Source: Acidobacteriota bacterium
GTDB lineage: Bacteria; Acidobacteriota; Blastocatellia; Pyrinomonadales; Pyrinomonadaceae
Length of the DNA: 64,000 nt
Assembly (NCBI GenBank): GCA_019639195.1
Contig: JAHBSI010000001.1
Coordinates: 1,116,001-1,180,000 of the forward strand
Direction of reading: 5' to 3'
This document shows, piece after piece, positions 62,816 through 64,000 of this stretch (the first letter of the stretch is position 1; each line of letters opens with the position of its first letter). The position numbers were made by a program, and so were the translations under genes. Under the pieces are notes generated by a model. It had not been told where the DNA came from and made no database searches. It saw nothing but the letters and a program-made list of their open reading frames with translations.

Positions 62816-64000
62816 CTATTTGATCGACAGTTCGTATGGCATTACTGCCATTGCATCGCCGCTTTTCATTCGGTCGAGCATTGCTGCGTATCGAAAAGCT
62901 CTCCGGACATCCTCAGGCATTTGGGAGAGCAGCTGATCCTGCGCTTGTCGTGCCTTTGCGTCCTGATCCTGGCTGCCGCCAAAAATAGATTCGAGCCATG
63001 GAGCACCTACGGGATAGAGCACCCGCTTTACGTCCTTGTCTGCGGGGAGCTGTGCAAGCACCTTTGCAACGGAGATCGCCTTCTCAAGGCCTCCAAAATC
63101 ATCCACGAGGCCATTCTGCTTTGCTTGGGTACCGGTCCAGACGCGGCCTTGCGCGATGGAGTTGATCGCTTCAGGCGTTGAGTTTCGGCCTTTTGCGACT
63201 TTCGGCACAAAGCTGTCGTAATAGATGGCGTTCGCCTGCTCGACCATCTTCTCGCGTTCTTCCGGCGTCCATTTTACGGTCTCACGGAAGATACCGGCGT
63301 TCTTGCCGCGCATTACGTATTCATTCGAGACGCCGAGCCAGTCGTAGAGCCCTTTGACAACCGGTTTGCCCATAAAAAGGCCGATCGAGCCGGTGATCGT
63401 GGTCGGTTCCGCAATGATCTTGTTCGCATTGCACGAGACATAATAGCCGCCGGAGGCCGCGACATCGCCCATCGAAACCACGACCGGCTTCTTCGCTTTT
63501 GCATCCTCGATCGCCTTCCACATCAGGTCAGATGCAAGCGCCGATCCGCCGGGCGAATCAACGCGAAGGACAATGGCCTTGATCGTGGCGTCTTGAGCGG
63601 CCGTGTTGACAGCTTTTACGATCGTATCCGAGCCGGCCATATCGCCATTTAGGACGCCGTTTGAAGAACTGCCCGTGTTGATCGTCCCCGAGATGAACAC
63701 AACAGCGATCTTTGCGCCATCGCTCAGCCCCAGGGAGTCAGATGGGATCTCGCGATACTTTGTACCGCTGATCGTTTTCAGCTCTTTATCAGCAGCGTAT
63801 CCGAGCCGTGCTTTTAACGCCTCATCAACCTCGCTGCGATAGAGTGCGTCGTCGATCAGGCCTAGCGATTTCGCTTGTGCCGGCGTGTAAGGTGCGTTAT
63901 CGATGAGGGCCTTTACATCATCGACCGATTTTGATCGAGTCTGGGCGATCGCCTCTGTGTAACGGCCATAATACTCATCGAGGATCGCGTTGATGACCTC
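62816..64000 (-). CDS. sppA: Signal peptide peptidase SppA, long type (5' partial)
   Basis: The frame is open to the right edge, giving the last ~394 residues of the long (E. coli-type, two-domain) SppA. The first part (EYYGRYTEAIAQTRSKSVDD) is the end of the N-terminal half. The C-terminal half holds the nucleophile serine in GDVAASGGYYVSC and the ring motifs LRVDSPGGSALASDLMWKAI and TGSIGLFMGKPVVKGLYDWL. The catalytic lysine of this type is in the N-terminal half, probably just beyond the window. SppA clears cleaved signal peptides in the inner membrane. Confidence 0.92.
   Translation of the reverse strand, partial: EVINAILDEYYGRYTEAIAQTRSKSVDDVKALIDNAPYTPAQAKSLGLIDDALYRSEVDEALKARLGYAADKELKTISGTKYREIPSDSLGLSDGAKIAVVFISGTINTGSSSNGVLNGDMAGSDTIVKAVNTAAQDATIKAIVLRVDSPGGSALASDLMWKAIEDAKAKKPVVVSMGDVAASGGYYVSCNANKIIAEPTTITGSIGLFMGKPVVKGLYDWLGVSNEYVMRGKNAGIFRETVKWTPEEREKMVEQANAIYYDSFVPKVAKGRNSTPEAINSIAQGRVWTGTQAKQNGLVDDFGGLEKAISVAKVLAQLPADKDVKRVLYPVGAPWLESIFGGSQDQDAKARQAQDQLLSQMPEDVRRAFRYAAMLDRMKSGDAMAVMPYELSIK

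Overview
The window looks like chromosomal DNA of an Acidobacteriota-type soil bacterium, most likely of the Blastocatellia (subdivision 4) kind. The sequence supports this through moderately high GC, PEGA/TPR and DUF3857 exported proteins, a futalosine-pathway menaquinone gene (mqnE) with an MqnP-like prenyltransferase, a DsbA-like/VKOR oxidative-folding pair, and paired ArsR-SRPBCC genes. The taxon is inferred from gene style; no rRNA is present. Two CAU-anticodon tRNAs are present, one elongator Met-like and one probably Ile2.

Layout. 1-11.9 kb: the tail of an unknown gene, tRNA-Met, a PEGA-TPR lipoprotein-like protein, then a type IV pilus motor block (pilB, a very basic exported protein, pilT, pilC) behind a good sigma-70 promoter, followed by dxs, a DsbA-like lipoprotein with VKOR, and an ECF sigma/anti-sigma pair. 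11.9-24.5 kb: an M16 peptidase, two DUF3857 transglutaminase-like proteins (one has lost its cysteine), class I aldolase, a polytopic membrane protein, an MBL hydrolase, a GNAT and a DHH phosphoesterase. 24.6-33.5 kb: an APC permease, an isolated type VI secretion trio (tssL-tssM-tagJ) with its own promoter, and a POT peptide transporter. 33.6-45.6 kb: tRNA-Ile2, a transglutaminase-like protein, ychF, two ArsR-SRPBCC loci whose promoters carry dyad operators inside the -35/-10 spacer, a REPIN-like element, small DUF genes and two TPR proteins.

45.8-52.6 kb is the most remarkable accessory region. Intact mqnE (50058-51161) is surrounded by partial copies of itself: two diverged 3' ends downstream (46512-46695 and 47430-47605) and one nearly identical 5' end upstream (51785-51901). 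Each copy is joined directly to different cargo: a restriction-modification pair and a DinB relic after intact mqnE, hicAB after one 3' copy, a frameshifted exported-protein gene after the other, and a lipoprotein gene between the two 5' ends. A possible deaminase toxin lies just outside. The pattern reads as repeated cargo capture at both ends of mqnE, each time rebuilding the gene.

52.7-64 kb: DUF72, MqnP-like UbiA, DUF2227, UDP-sugar dehydrogenase and 2-epimerase, then an operon of DUF481 outer-membrane protein, Bcp peroxiredoxin and a rhodanese lipoprotein whose active-site loop contains an in-frame UGA followed by a SECIS-like hairpin with a GGUCU loop. The C-terminal half of the rhodanese fold continues in frame after the UGA, so this is a strong selenoprotein candidate. 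SppA runs off the right edge.
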